A stretch of 64,000 nucleotides of DNA, taken from the NCBI GenBank assembly GCA_905147135.1, contig LR990050.1, forward strand, positions 13,824,001 to 13,888,000, written 5' to 3'. Of the stretch, positions 21,543 to 32,010 are shown in pieces; position 1 is the stretch's first letter, and every line of letters starts with the position of its first letter. Made by a program: the position numbers and the translations under genes. This DNA comes from Blastobasis lacticolella. Lineage: Eukaryota; Arthropoda; Insecta; Lepidoptera; Blastobasidae. The notes under the pieces are model-generated. The model did not search any database. It was not told the DNA's origin and saw nothing but the letters and a program-made list of their open reading frames with translations.

Positions 21543-22326
21543 TTACGTACCTATGGCGACTTCAATAGTTATGATAGCAAATATTGGTTTGTAGACTACA
21601 GGTACTAGGTATATCTCGTCGAATATTACACTCCATCAGATACTCTTAAACTGTTTACCTGGGTACACACAACCATACCTTACTTAGCGCCTACGTAGAC
21701 TTCGTCGCTTAGCAATCCGCACACATAGACCGCTGCTATATACTTGGCACACATACGAGCAAACTCGCTTATATTGTACGGAATCTGAAGAAGTATCTCG
21801 GTCCTTTCTACCAAGGTCTTGTGGGCGTGCCGCGGTGAGGGCGGAGCCTAAGTCGGACACTCCTTCGGTCCTCTTTTTTGCCTCAGCGAGTATCTACGTA
21901 GCGACCACCAAATTACAGAGACCCTTCACACCTCAGTCAGCAACATCGTCTCCTCCAATCCACTGAAGGTCCAGGCTAACTGGTCGCTTTTATGTAAGCG
22001 GAGAAACAAAGCCCCGAACAACTTCAGTCGTTATCGCGTTTATAAAGTTCTGGAGACGATTCCGTTTTATGGGGTGTTTTGCTTGAGATAAATTTTTATT
22101 TCTCTTTTGTCTGTTAGTTGATGCTGCTTTGTTTTCCGGCTGTGAGTTAATATTTTATTTGTCGTTCTGTTCTTTTTTATCGTTGACTGTAGGTACCTGT
22201 CAACTGTTTTTCAATGTTTGTAATATCATACAGAAAATTTATCGGAAGAATTTATAAACGGTATGGGTAGATATCTGCATTAGGGTCTGTTAGGTTAGGC
22301 TAGAAAATGAGAAAATTGTTGAAATA
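21543..22326. other. No recognised feature
   Basis: Mixed composition with a CpG-richer stretch at 21805-21860 (GGGCGTGCCGCGGTGAGGGC). No repeat match or coding frame. Confidence 0.4.
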
Positions 22327-22560
22327 TTTTTTTATGTTATGCGGTAGCAAACAGGCAAGCTGACCATCTGATGGAAAGTGGGCACCGCCGCCCATGGACA
22401 ACAGCAACATCAGGCGAGTTACCAGTGCGACTACAGAGACTTCTAATATAGGTACCTCTTGAAGGATCCCCTGTCACAATCCGTAAAAAACACTGTGGCT
22501 GGGAGATCGTTCCATATTCGTGCTTATAATTACGAGTGAGAAACGTTCTTTCGAACACTA
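22327..22560 (-). mobile_element. Retroposon family A, longest unexpanded copy
   Basis: A T run, TAGCAAACAGGCAAGCTGAC, CATCTGATGGAAAGTGGGC, ACCGCCGCCCATGGACAAC, then the segment equivalent to the 47-bp minisatellite monomer (AACATCAGGCGAGTTACCAG) present once, followed by AGAGACTTCTAAT and a further 5' part with GGGAGATCGTTCC. Confidence 0.75.
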
Positions 22561-22749
22561 TACACCTAAATGCTAAGTTGATACTGAGAAATATCCACGA
22601 AAATAAAGTATCAAATACGTTTCGGCCGGATTGCTTATGAAACTAAACGTGCAAGAGCAAAATTAAAAATATCTAAACTCAATTTTTATTGCCTGTTATT
22701 GCGCAGATTCTTGCAATATTAAGCGGATGTGACTCAAAAAGCGGCATCA

Positions 22750-22822
22750 TTATCCGCTTCGCGTCCTTTGGCACTCAATTGAGCGGACATCGGGAACGGG
22801 TCGGCAACCGCTAACGAACATG
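22750..22822 (+). repeat. CpG-rich duplicated segment, copy 1
   Basis: Shares TATC, CCTTTGGC, CAATTGAGCGGACA and CCGCTAA with 23970-24041 in order over about 70 bp, roughly three-quarters identical by eye. Not one of the dispersed families here. Function unknown. Confidence 0.65.
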
Positions 22823-23002
22823 TGGAACGGACGTGTTAATATTGGCTACGTAATAATCCCAGCTAATTTTAAAGTGACTTATATCTGACTTTTTTATATG
22901 ACCTATTTCTGACTTTTTTGTTGGCATGTTCTTTTTGAGCAGTGAAACCTAAAAGTTTTACAGGTAGTATGTCTATTAACGCAATACTTCTGCGTGTTTA
23001 GA

Positions 23003-23165
23003 TTCAGATTCAGATTATTTATTGATAAAAACTTCAAGTATTTTACAAGTCAAATGAAATAATAGTGCATATACAATTCATTAAGGCATCAGCCAGTTGT
23101 TTTCAGAACAGCTTGCCTGCTAATAAAATGTGTTGGCAGCTTACAGACTCAAGAATGTTCTATTA
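23003..23165 (-). mobile_element. LINE 3' end, hexamer tail
   Basis: GATTCAGATTCAGATTATTT then ATTGATAAAAACTTC is a tandem-tail/TTATTG junction like that of the LINE at 17585. About 150 bp of 3' UTR-like sequence follows. No coding. Confidence 0.55.
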
Positions 23166-23428
23166 TTCATGGTTCCTTGAATAAACGGTGTCTACAATAT
23201 ATCAAAAACAAAACATTTTAAATACAAGCATTGTACATTGTACATACATACATAACGTCACTCCTTTTCCTCGTAAGGGTTAGCAGATAGAAAACAGATA
23301 TAGGTATAATAATAATAATTGACTTGGATTGGCTCATGAGGTGACCGCCATGTGGGATGTTGTTCCTGTCAACTGTTCTTCAATGTTTATAATGTCATAT
23401 AACAAATTCATCGGACGTCCCGGCTTCG

Positions 23429-23462
23429 AACAATGATCGTCGGAGGTTCGACGATCATTGTT
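23429..23462. other. Perfect 14-bp inverted repeat (hairpin)
   Basis: AACAATGATCGTCG, a 6-nt loop GAGGTT, then CGACGATCATTGTT. Perfect stem, isolated, not next to a gene. Confidence 0.9.
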
Positions 23463-23819
23463 GCGATAGTCGTTTCAGCGAACGGTCTCATAGCACATAG
23501 CATTGACCAACACATTCCAAGAGTCTCTTGCTAGATGGTTGGGTCCAGGGCCAGATAACCCAGGAGGCGGTACTCGTCAGGAGGATCCTGTCTCTGCAGC
23601 CCTAACCACCGGTAGCTTGGGCCTCGAATCGTTGCTGGCAGTACTCTAGGTTTAGGTTTTTATAATATATTTTTCATTTTATAATTTTTATAGTTTATGT
23701 ATGATGTGTATATTTTATATTGAATATTAAGAGAATAATAATATAATAATACCCATAATATCGTAATGTTATAGGTATACCTACACCTAATGACCTCAAA
23801 AAAATACCTATTTGGAGGT
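23463..23819. other. No recognised gene; possible decayed retroelement
   Basis: 23535-23640 is GC-richer (GGTCCAGGGCCAGATAACCC; GAGGCGGTACTCGTCAGGAG) and looks like old coding DNA, but no frame survives. The rest is AT-rich. Confidence 0.3.
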
Positions 23820-23912
23820 CAGTGATTCAACCCCTTTGAGCCATTTGTTATGTGTTTGTGGTGTTATTGTGTGTAAATAAATGTTTTCTATTTCTATTTC
23901 TATTTCTATTAA
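23820..23912 (+). mobile_element. Retroelement 3' end with TTTCTA hexamer tail
   Basis: GTTATTGTGTGTAAATAAATG is followed by four TTTCTA units at 23885-23910. The layout is that of a LINE end on the + strand, opposite to 23003. Confidence 0.5.
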
Positions 23913-23969
23913 TGACACAACACGCAACCCGCGTGCACATACCCGCGTCCCGGATGCGTCCCGGCGCGG

Positions 23970-24041
23970 TTATCGCGCCGCTTCCTTTGGCGCCCAATTG
24001 AGCGGACAACGGAAATGGGATGAGCGCCGCTAATGAAGACG
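23970..24041 (+). repeat. CpG-rich duplicated segment, copy 2
   Basis: See copy 1 at 22750. The surrounding CGTCCCGGCGCGGTTATCGC makes this copy the more CpG-rich of the two. Confidence 0.65.
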
Positions 24042-25040
24042 CACCCTTACCAACCCTTATGCGACAGCCACACACTTGGCTTCGTAGAGGTTCATACCTC
24101 ATACTGTCCTCAGTTCACACACTCATTCATAAGCGACTGATAAAGAACAGGTGTCATTGAAATAAATAGCGCCATTGTTTTAATTGTAACTTTTTTTACA
24201 GTTTTACAGCTTTAAAGATGACTGAGAGGAAGGAGAGGCCTTTGCCCTGTAGTGGGCGGCTCCTAACAAAAAGATGACTGACTTAAAAATGTTCCTCGAA
24301 ACAGACCTACTTAGAAGAACTTAACTTTTTAAGAAAATTACTGGCCTGCCAAAAGAACGGTAAAGAACTGCATAATATTAGGCGGGCCGTAATTTGCCAC
24401 TTTAGCAGTGTAGCTACCCTAAGCGATAGATGTCGGGTGATGATCATCAGCATCTCAGCCGCAGGTGAATATAGGTTTCCCCTCACGCCGGCCACCTCCG
24501 AATTAAGATGTCGTCCGCCCATCTCGTGGGGGGCACCCACTCGAAAATATTTCCGAAACACATAGTGACAGAAGGCGGAAAGCGTGTTTGTCTTTGTTAT
24601 TGTTATTTTTTTTATTTTTTTGTTTCATACAACGTATGTAAAAGAAAGAACATATGTAATGTCTGAATAGTAGATAACCTTATTACATTACGTTATGTAA
24701 TTCGCAAAGCATCGAAGTTAATTGACTGCAATAACTTAATCCTCCAACTTATAATATCCCAATCTCTTGCTAGAAAAACACATACTGGAAAATACAAATA
24801 CATTGCAAAAGTTGCTGGAACGAAAACACAAATTCCAGTCTGGTATTTAGCAAACACACATTCACTGCATGCCAACATTGTGTTACACTCGAATTTACAT
24901 CACAAGAGGCCCTTTCTAGGTCATGTCGCAATGAATGTTCCCTCTATTTAGCAAATACACATTGAATTTGGCACTTACACGCCATTATAGCAAATTATCG
25001 GTGTCACCTACATTACAATACCACAAATATATCACACACG
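24042..25040. other. No recognised gene
   Basis: AT-rich apart from 24470-24550 (CCCCTCACGCCGGCCACCTC). Short frames are domain-free. No repeat matched elsewhere in the window. Confidence 0.4.
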
Positions 25041-25044
25041 GTGA

Positions 25045-25155
25045 CCAAAGGTGGAACTAACTGTCGCCATTTTGAAACAGCATGCCAATGCGACCAACAG
25101 CGACGCCGTTAGCGGGTCAAATAAGTTTGTGGCGCTGTACATTGTATGGGCTCTC
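25045..25155 (+). mobile_element. Repeat family M copy
   Basis: GGAACTAACTGTCGCCATTT, CAACAGCGACGCCGTTAGCG and AATAAGTTTGTGGCGCTGTA match 36672-36775 in order. In that copy GCCACAAACTTA at one end mirrors TAAGTTTGTGGC at the other, so the family may be a small inverted-repeat element. Here only the right end is clear. Confidence 0.65.
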
Positions 25156-26070
25156 CCTCCCGCTATTTATAAAGCTGTCGGCGTGTGCATGTGTCTATGG
25201 AGTCACTCTCAGTGGGTGTATGTGTGCGTTATCTGAAAGATTCCACTTCATTTCCCTCGACCCGTGTAACGTCATGTGTTATATGCCCGCCTTTGTGCGG
25301 TAAACGTGCTTAATATAGTGTCATAATCAACGTAAATTGAACTTCAAAGTGCTTAACCGTTGCCCTTTTGCTTGCCTGTAGTATGCTTTGTAGGTTTTAA
25401 AGCAACTATTTTTGTCATATCAGGGGTTTACTTCAATAAAAATAACCTTTTTATTATTTATTTTTTATGCCTTGTGAAACATTATATAAATCTAAGATTT
25501 TCTGCCTTAACTGTACCAAAGTGCACCTGACCTAGTCCGAATCTGACTAAATAAGAAACTGACTACCTCAGAATCTGTCGTCCTGAGAATCTGCGATTCG
25601 TATAAGCTTAGGTCCATTCGCCACTATTTGTCAAATCTAAAAGAATAAAATATTACATGGTATTAAAATGTATACAAATACATACCTACTATTTGCCGTT
25701 GACTGCACAATAATTACCTCGTTACCTTTTAATGATACAGTGAGTAGCAAACATACCAACATTCCAATGACATGTGTAAAATTTTAATATCACTTACAAG
25801 CCATCACCAAAAATACGTGAACGTCGTTTAGGAAATGAACGTCAGCTCTTTTATCTAAATGGCTGTGTGGGGACATAAAAATGACGTAAAATGGCTTTTG
25901 TGCAGTAAATATAACAAATAAAATTGTACTTTTTATGTTCACTGCTGCTAATGCGACTGTTGTCGATGAGAATGAATTCAACATTCTTGTTGCCTGTTAT
26001 AGGTGGGTACGCTAAAGAATATCGCCATATTTCTATCAATAGAAAAAATGCCGCAATTATTGTTCAAAGT
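25156..26070. other. No recognised feature
   Basis: AT-rich. Short overlapping frames on both strands near 25790-26040 have no domains. Confidence 0.4.
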
Positions 26071-26075
26071 ATGAG

Positions 26076-26355
26076 GAGCGTCGGTGGTCAAGTGGTTAGG
26101 GTATCAAACTCGTAAGCGAGAGACACTGCGGCCATGTACCAATGACTCTTCTCTGAGTGATGTACATTAGTTGAATGCTAACCGATGCTGTTACGGTTGA
26201 AACCTGCATGTGTAACCGTGATCCAATCTTGTTAGGTTTCTTTGGTAGCAAGGTCACGGAGGTCAGATGGCAGTCGCTCCACTGGATCATGGTCAAATTA
26301 GACCGCGGGTCCAAGAACGCGAGAGCACAACCGGGACATTAACACCAAGATAATT
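26076..26355 (+). mobile_element. SINE family B, near full length
   Basis: The tRNA-like head GAGCGTCGGTGGTCAAGTGG (A-box region) is present. The B-box is deleted between GCGAGAGACACTGCGG and the body. The body (ACCAATGACTCTT, ACATTAGTTGAA, GTAACCGTGATCCAATC, GGCAGTCGCTCC) and the end GGGACATTAACACCAAGAT follow the 28835 copy. Confidence 0.85.
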
Positions 26356-26509
26356 ATTTTTTATCTTCCAAAAGTACAACAGCTTTTACAACAACACAAT
26401 AAACAAACCACAAATTGAAACGGGCTTAGAACACTGGCCGTAATTTACTCGAAAAAGTAGAAAAAAACGAAACAATCGCAAACAAAACACGGGCTACACA
26501 AAAGCGTGT

Positions 26510-26795
26510 AGCCTCGTGCAGGGCAACCTTTTCGCGGCGCGATGTAATGAAGCCGTATCTTTAATAGCCACGATAAGGGCGCTAAATGTTTGCGCGCACG
26601 CCAAATAATAAGCGCCCCGATCATTTACCGGGGGCGCTTGACGAGAAAAAAGAATATACCGCCGGGGTTTGATGGTGGTCGCTTATCGCCCACCGAGATG
26701 GCTCATGGCAGACATCCAAACTGGGAATTGAATACGCGCTGCTCGATTTTCCGCGGCGTAATGACGCGCCTATCACGGCATCTATGAAATAACGA
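26510..26795. other. CpG-rich low-repeat block, candidate regulatory DNA
   Basis: GCGGCGCGATGTAATGAAGC, AGCGCCCCGATCATTTACCG, GGCGGTC-type and GCGGCGTAATGACGCGCC sequences mix CpG and TAAT cores. Frames on both strands are only 60-65 codons, without domains. Confidence 0.35.
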
Positions 26796-27532
26796 CCTTT
26801 CATATACGGTTCTGTGCACTTATGACACTCCTCTGTTGTCCTATTATCATTTATATTTTAGTCTTTATCATTTATAGATTTTTGGCGACGCGAGGTTGAC
26901 CAAGGTCTTCCGGGGACCCTGAGACTGAAAATAGCCAGAGGCGGTACATTAATTAGGTGACAGTCTTATGCTATAATGTACCTACCTTAATCATGGAGAT
27001 CTAGAAAATGAAACAAAAAAGTTGATAAATAATCGAAAGACATTTACTGGTGAGGCTTTCAATCATTGGGGAATGAAATTCTTACGAGAAACCGTTTCCG
27101 CCATACAAAAAACATAGAATCTACCAGATTGGCGAATTCGTTGTTGCGCGGATCAACGAGAGTCAGCTAGTTTTAACAGCCAACATAAACAAAGTTATCC
27201 AGCCAGCTGATCACCATCCCATCGTTGTCGTTACGATATCGTTCGACAAACTCTTTACGATTATCGGCTGTAAAAGGGACTCTAAGTAAAAGCTGCTTTA
27301 CAACCAACGTTTACGCCATTTACGCGACATTTTACAACCGCACGGTATTTTTACGGCTCCAAACGGCTCATCGTTAAATTATTGTCGTAATTGTTTTATC
27401 GGCCGTATTGTGGACATCACATTGAGATGTTCAATTAAGCGTAGTTAAGTCATCATTTGTGAAATATACTTACTTTAGTATAAAAAAAAATTATCTAAAA
27501 ATTTGTTAGACCGATAAAATGGTACCATTAGC
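26796..27532. other. No recognised gene; mild CpG-rich part 27120-27430
   Basis: 27120-27430 has evenly spaced CpG and ATCGT/TTACG words, with no repeat match. Possibly unique regulatory or neutral DNA. Confidence 0.3.
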
Positions 27533-27665
27533 ATTTTTTTTTATATGGCAAACAAACAGGCAAGCGGGCCACCTGATGGAAAGTGATCACACCATCAGCA
27601 ACACCAGGGGAGTTACCCGCCTCTGAAGAGACCTCTAATGTACGTCTTGAACGATCCCAAACACA
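27533..27665 (-). mobile_element. Retroposon family A copy
   Basis: Ten T, then GGCAAACAAACAGGCAAGCG, GGCCACCTGATGGAAAGTG, AGCAACACCAGGGGAGTTAC and AAGAGACCTCTAATG. It has a single copy of the segment that became the 47-bp minisatellite at 11840. Confidence 0.85.
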
Positions 27666-27859
27666 CAAGTACAAATAAAAAAAACTAGATCAATTGAATG
27701 CTCAATATACAAGCATTTATAACAAAGCGATCCACTACATATACTTTTATTGACCACTGTTACTCTTGTACGGTGTACTTACTTACCTACAGAGAGCCAA
27801 AAGCCCAAAATCAATACATCTCCTCGTCTCCTATAACCTCAATTTAAAGTCCGTCTAGT

Positions 27860-28095
27860 TCTAGGTAGGCAATGGCCTCACGTCCGTGTCCCAAAGCGTA
27901 GATTAGCAATAGAAAGTAATTCGGGAGCCCTGGCTAGTCTAATCCAGCCGGCATTATCGCGCCCGTTGTCTGGGGCGTCATCAAAACTAAATTTGGGAAC
28001 GAGACGCAATCCCACGTCAAATAGCGGGAGGAAATGACGAACAAAACAAACTCCGCGTATCCCACTAGTGAGGGATACACACGGGTTAAACGATT
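27860..28095. other. CpG-rich low-repeat block
   Basis: CCGGCATTATCGCGCCCGTT, GGGAACGAGACGCAATCCCA and AATAGCGGGAGGAAATGACG. No frame or repeat. Confidence 0.3.
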
Positions 28096-28124
28096 CGGTA
28101 TTTACGAATATTTGGTTGTCTGTT

Positions 28125-28255
28125 ATTTTTATTATTATTTAACAGTTTATTGCACACAATAAATGGCATACCGATATTACAAAATAAAAGACGACAAAAC
28201 AGGCACTACTTATTTCTAAGAAGAAATATCTTCCAGCAAGCCTACAGAGACATGG
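28125..28255 (-). mobile_element. LINE family K 3' UTR fragment
   Basis: On the minus strand: GCTTGCTGGAAGATATTTCT, TTCTTAGAAATAAGTAGTGC, ATTGTGTGCAATAAACTGTT and an AAT-rich tail. Matches the 3' end of the copy at 42998-43402. Confidence 0.8.
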
Positions 28256-28394
28256 TAGAGTATAAAGGGTGAAGTGTGCGCAATAGTTATAATATCAATA
28301 TCAAGCTTTATGTCTGAAATCCTAGACATGCAGTTTGGCAGTCTATCTAATTATTTTTATCAACACGGGGTGATTTAGACTCTGGGATATCCAA

Positions 28395-28456
28395 TATACC
28401 ATTTAGCACTAGATGACGCTGTGTGAATTTTCCAAGCATATTTATTTATTTAATTT
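28395..28456 (+). mobile_element. SINE family D, 3' end
   Basis: AGATGACGCTGTGTGAATTT then TCCAAGCATATTTATTTATT matches the end of the family D copy at 37245-37465. The head is missing. Confidence 0.6.
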
Positions 28457-28479
28457 TAAAGTCTTAGACAAACTGTACG

Positions 28480-28770
28480 ACGAATTGCTCTACCGACGGC
28501 CGAGCCGTGAGTCGTCCGAGTAAATCGCCAGATGAATATTGTTTCAAACGGAATTAAGCACGCGCGGGCGGGGCGGGATCACTTATAATTGTTATTTTAT
28601 TCATAGGAACGGCCTCCCCGGGGACAGTGGATAGGTGAGCAAATATTTTGCTCCACCGAGCACCTTTTAGTGTATGATTGGTGCGAAGGGCCCTCGAGCA
28701 AATTATTGCGTCACGTGTGGATGGCGCGACCCGCTGGAGTGTTTTGTTTGGAGCTAATGATGAATGGGCA
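28480..28770. other. CpG-rich low-repeat block
   Basis: CGCGCGGGCGGGGCGGGATC, GGCCTCCCCGGGGACAGTGG and TGGATGGCGCGACCCGCTGG, alternating with AT-rich TAATTG/TTATAATTG cores. Candidate conserved non-coding DNA. Confidence 0.3.
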
Positions 28771-28834
28771 TTTATAAAGGTACTTGTATTCGTACTTCAA
28801 TACGTCTTCATTCGTGTTTGTCAGCTATAAATTG

Positions 28835-29180
28835 GAGCGTTGGTGGCCTACTGGTGAAGTGAGTGGTGACTCGCAAGCAAGAGGTACTGGATTCGAATCC
28901 CACTACCGCGATGTACCAATGACTCTTTTCTTAATTATGTACATCAGTTGAACACGAATCGATGCTCTTACGGTGAGGGAAAACATCGTGATAAAACCTG
29001 CACATTCAGGCGACTGAATGTGTAACCATGATCCAATCTGGACAGGTTAATATGGTAGCAGGGTCACAGAGGTCAGATGGCAGTCGTTCCAATGTAATTA
29101 CCAAATCGCCAAATCCTGGATCATGGTCAAGGCGGACCCCAGGCCCAGGGACAACTGGGACATTAACGCTAACATGATTG
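28835..29180 (+). mobile_element. tRNA-derived SINE family B, full length
   Basis: The head has a near-consensus RNA polymerase III A-box, TGGCCTACTGG (28844-28854), and B-box, GGATTCGAATCC (28889-28900), about 35 bp apart as in a tRNA gene. The tRNA-unrelated body of about 270 bp (CATCGTGATAAAACCTGCAC, CAGGCGACTGAATG, TGGATCATGGTCAAGGCGG) ends in GACATTAACGCTAACATGATTG and a T/A-rich end. Reference copy for the ten or more fragments in the window. Confidence 0.92.
28844..28900 (+). promoter_or_regulatory. Internal Pol III promoter (A and B boxes) of SINE B
   Basis: A-box TGGCCTACTGG and B-box GGATTCGAATCC agree with the tRNA-gene consensus motifs TRGYNNARNNG and GGTTCGANNCC, apart from one inserted A in the B-box. 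It would drive transcription of the SINE from about 28835. Confidence 0.75.
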
Positions 29181-30105
29181 TTTCAATTTTTTACACTATT
29201 AAGAGTATAGCTATAAATTATGTTACTATGAAGGTACTTACACCTATTTAGCTATCATGGACTTTATTTATGGGCGAGTGGACCGTGGGATTGTTTGATA
29301 AGATGCAACATTTTGAGTTACTTGCACAACTAATATTTGTACAATATTAATTAATCATAGCAGGCGTTAATTCTCCATAATTCATTAGTTATTAATAAAT
29401 GAATATTCAGCTTTGACTCACACTTCAGCTTTGTGAACACAACACAAAGACACACACAACAAATGGCAGGTGAGCCAAACAAAGCTAAATATTCATTTAG
29501 TAACGACTACTTGATACAATACCACTAAAAATATGTATGTAAATAAACCTTCAAAACCTACAGCCTTTTTATGAACAGGCTAACCATAAAGTTAAAACGC
29601 CCTTCTAATTTGAATATACAACCCAAAAGCGTGTAATACAGCTCGACTCGCGGGCAACTAGAGCTCTCACCTGGCCACCAGCAGATAACGGTAATCCCGC
29701 GAAGCTGCCCCGTGCCACCATCCCGCAAATCCCACACCATTAAGTATCGCTAAGAAAGCGATTCGCGGACCATTACCATGTTAATAACTTGGGGGAAGCG
29801 GCGATTAATCAACTTGACGTTAGGTGGAGCCGTGACTATCGAAATTTATGCATTGGACGCAAGTGTCTCGGAGTCGCTCAGGGCACGCTGAAGACTTAAA
29901 TGTCGCCCCCACTCGAATTAGATATGGAAATAGCAAATGAGTGAGCCATCTGCTGTAGATGAGTACTCAACGGCAATTTCATACTATTTTAATGTGTTAT
30001 TTCATACGAATAACCATTAATCCCGCTGAAATATTAGTAAAGCAAACATGTGCAATGGAAAAAGCAAGCCAACATTTTTTAATCCGCTCATTTTAAATTA
30101 TAAAT
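29181..30105. other. No recognised gene
   Basis: AT-rich, with a moderately GC-rich stretch at 29630-29900 that has no repeat match. Frames are short and domain-free. Confidence 0.4.
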
Positions 30106-30109
30106 CGCG

Positions 30110-30450
30110 GAAAATACAAAAACACAACAATATAATGTGGGTAATCGGGCGCGCCGCGACGCTCAAAAGCTGATATTTCTCCTTTTAATCCCTGTCAGAT
30201 TATTTAAATTCCCACCTGGGAGAGGCACCACCATATCCCGGGGCTTTTTTTGTTTAACAAAAAATAAAATATAAAAATATTCCCGTATTTGTTTTGGACG
30301 GGTGGAATCCTTTAATTTTCAGCGCCGCCGCGTGACGGTTTGCCGACTGGCCGCCTGCAGTTTTGGGTCACACGCTTTGACGCAAACATTCCGCTCGGAT
30401 CATTCTATTCCGCGAATTTAGAGCTACAGATGCTGCAGACCGCGAGTGAA
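30110..30450. other. CpG-rich low-repeat block
   Basis: AATCGGGCGCGCCGCGACGC, ATATCCCGGGGC and CAGCGCCGCCGCGTGACGGT with TTAAATTCCC and TTTAATTTTCAG. Non-coding by appearance. Confidence 0.3.
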
Positions 30451-31018
30451 ATATACCTAGGTATTCCTTTTTTGGCTAACTAAATTAAAAAGTAGACATA
30501 GTGTAGGATGGGCAGTTGCACTACTCAGCCTTCCATAGATGAGCTTATGATTAGCACTTGACTATGTAAATATCGTAACCCAAAGCTTTAACTGCTGAGT
30601 GTAATAAAATGCTGCATAATCCGTGTCCGAGTGGGACAATAACGCAATTTATTAGCATTATAACATTGGGACAAAGCACACGTTTTTGCGCGTACCGTCC
30701 CGGAGGCGACACGCTGCCGCGAAAAAGGAGAACTAGTAGTTGTTCGAAGCTTTGCCAACCCTAGCGGACGTTCCACAATGACCACAGTATGATTATTGTA
30801 TTAATCCGTATTGGCCGCATTAATACCAATAATTTATATGCTATCTGTTGGTAGTGACTTTACACGCTTGGACTACAGTAAGGTAGCCATGTCCTGCTCT
30901 GTTCATTGAACACATATATGTTTACGTGCCAAATATGCCAAATACGCCGCTTCTAGGTGAAGGATGGTTTAAATAACCTAACCGAGAGAACCAAGAGACC
31001 AAGTTCACATACAAAATA
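30451..31018. other. No recognised feature
   Basis: Mixed DNA with a small CpG-rich patch at 30690-30725 (GCGCGTACCGTCCCGGAGGC). No repeat match. Confidence 0.35.
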
Positions 31019-31019
31019 T

Positions 31020-31185
31020 TTTGTAAACTACAATGCCATCACAAACTGGCTTTCAAATACAGAAAACCGCATCTAAATCACTTTATCTGTTCGGGAGCTA
31101 CGATACCACAGACATATACACAAAGCCACAGATACACACATCAAACTTATAACATCACTCTTTTCCGTCGTAGGTCAATAAATTA
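31020..31185 (-). mobile_element. Interspersed repeat family Q/R copy
   Basis: AACTGGCTTTCAAATACAGA, ACCGCATCTAAATCACTTTA, TCTGTTCGGGAGCTACGATA and CACAGATACACACATCAAAC match 55480-55615 in order. The second half also matches 60560-60695. I recognise this text as a common moth repeat. Confidence 0.65.
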
Positions 31186-31329
31186 TGATTTACTGGTCAG
31201 GATTAACCTTCGATATTATACACCAAAGCAACCGATAAAACCAAAAATGTTGGTAATAAGTTTAATGAAATACCCGATCGCCAAAATACAAGTAAATACA
31301 AGTATTTGTTAACCTTGTTAGCTCTAGTC

Positions 31330-32010
31330 GCTAGAACGGAGCCACTGTGGCGCGGCGCGGGCGCGAGGACACGAGAGCGCTCGCAAACCGCTCCGAGCCT
31401 GGAATGTAGCAATTGTTGCCACTGGCTTTATCCCGGGACTATACACTTTTATTTGCTACTCTACTTTAAATTCTTTCCCTCACTCGTATGCTTTATGTGA
31501 CTTTTTCGCGCACCGTACCGCGCCCCGCCGCGACGCCAGAACGATTCATAATGAAAACAACTTTTTGAATTAACGTCGCTGTAAGGACTCGATGGAGTTT
31601 TTGCCCGTAAAGCTTTGTATTGAAGCTGGAATCGCAACTTCCAGTTTTTAAAAATTCAATTCCAGCCCGTGAAAAGGTTACATTCCCGTGATATGAGCGA
31701 GCATGTGTTTTAAATCCGATGCGTTAAATTGCGACGTGGAACTTTTGTGTGTTGCAATCCGGATGTTTAGCGGGAGCAGAGTATTAGGGGTAAAACTTCC
31801 ACGCGAATGCCATCGATCTTTTAAAATTGGAACCGGCAGCCGAACGGGTTGCGCCGCAACAGGGCAGCCGATAAATCACCGACAACTTCAAATAGAAATG
31901 TCATATTATTCCCACAAAAGATTTAACTCGAAAATAAATTATATTCCCCCCTTCCGCGGGCATTGTTCAGCGACGTGTGGAAGCCGCACTCTCCGCGATA
32001 TTTAAAAAAC
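31330..32010. other. Two CpG-rich blocks, candidate regulatory DNA
   Basis: 31340-31565 (GGCGCGGCGCGGGCGCGAGG; ACCGCGCCCCGCCGCGACGC) and 31690-32005 (AACCGGCAGCCGAACGGGTT) flank AT-rich text with GAATTAACG. The 100-codon frame at 31703-32005 has no domain, and its composition is explained by CpG-richness. Confidence 0.3.

Noticed and set aside
31703..32005. 100-codon frame in CpG-rich DNA
   Set aside because: No domain or homologue recognised. Few stops are expected at this base composition.
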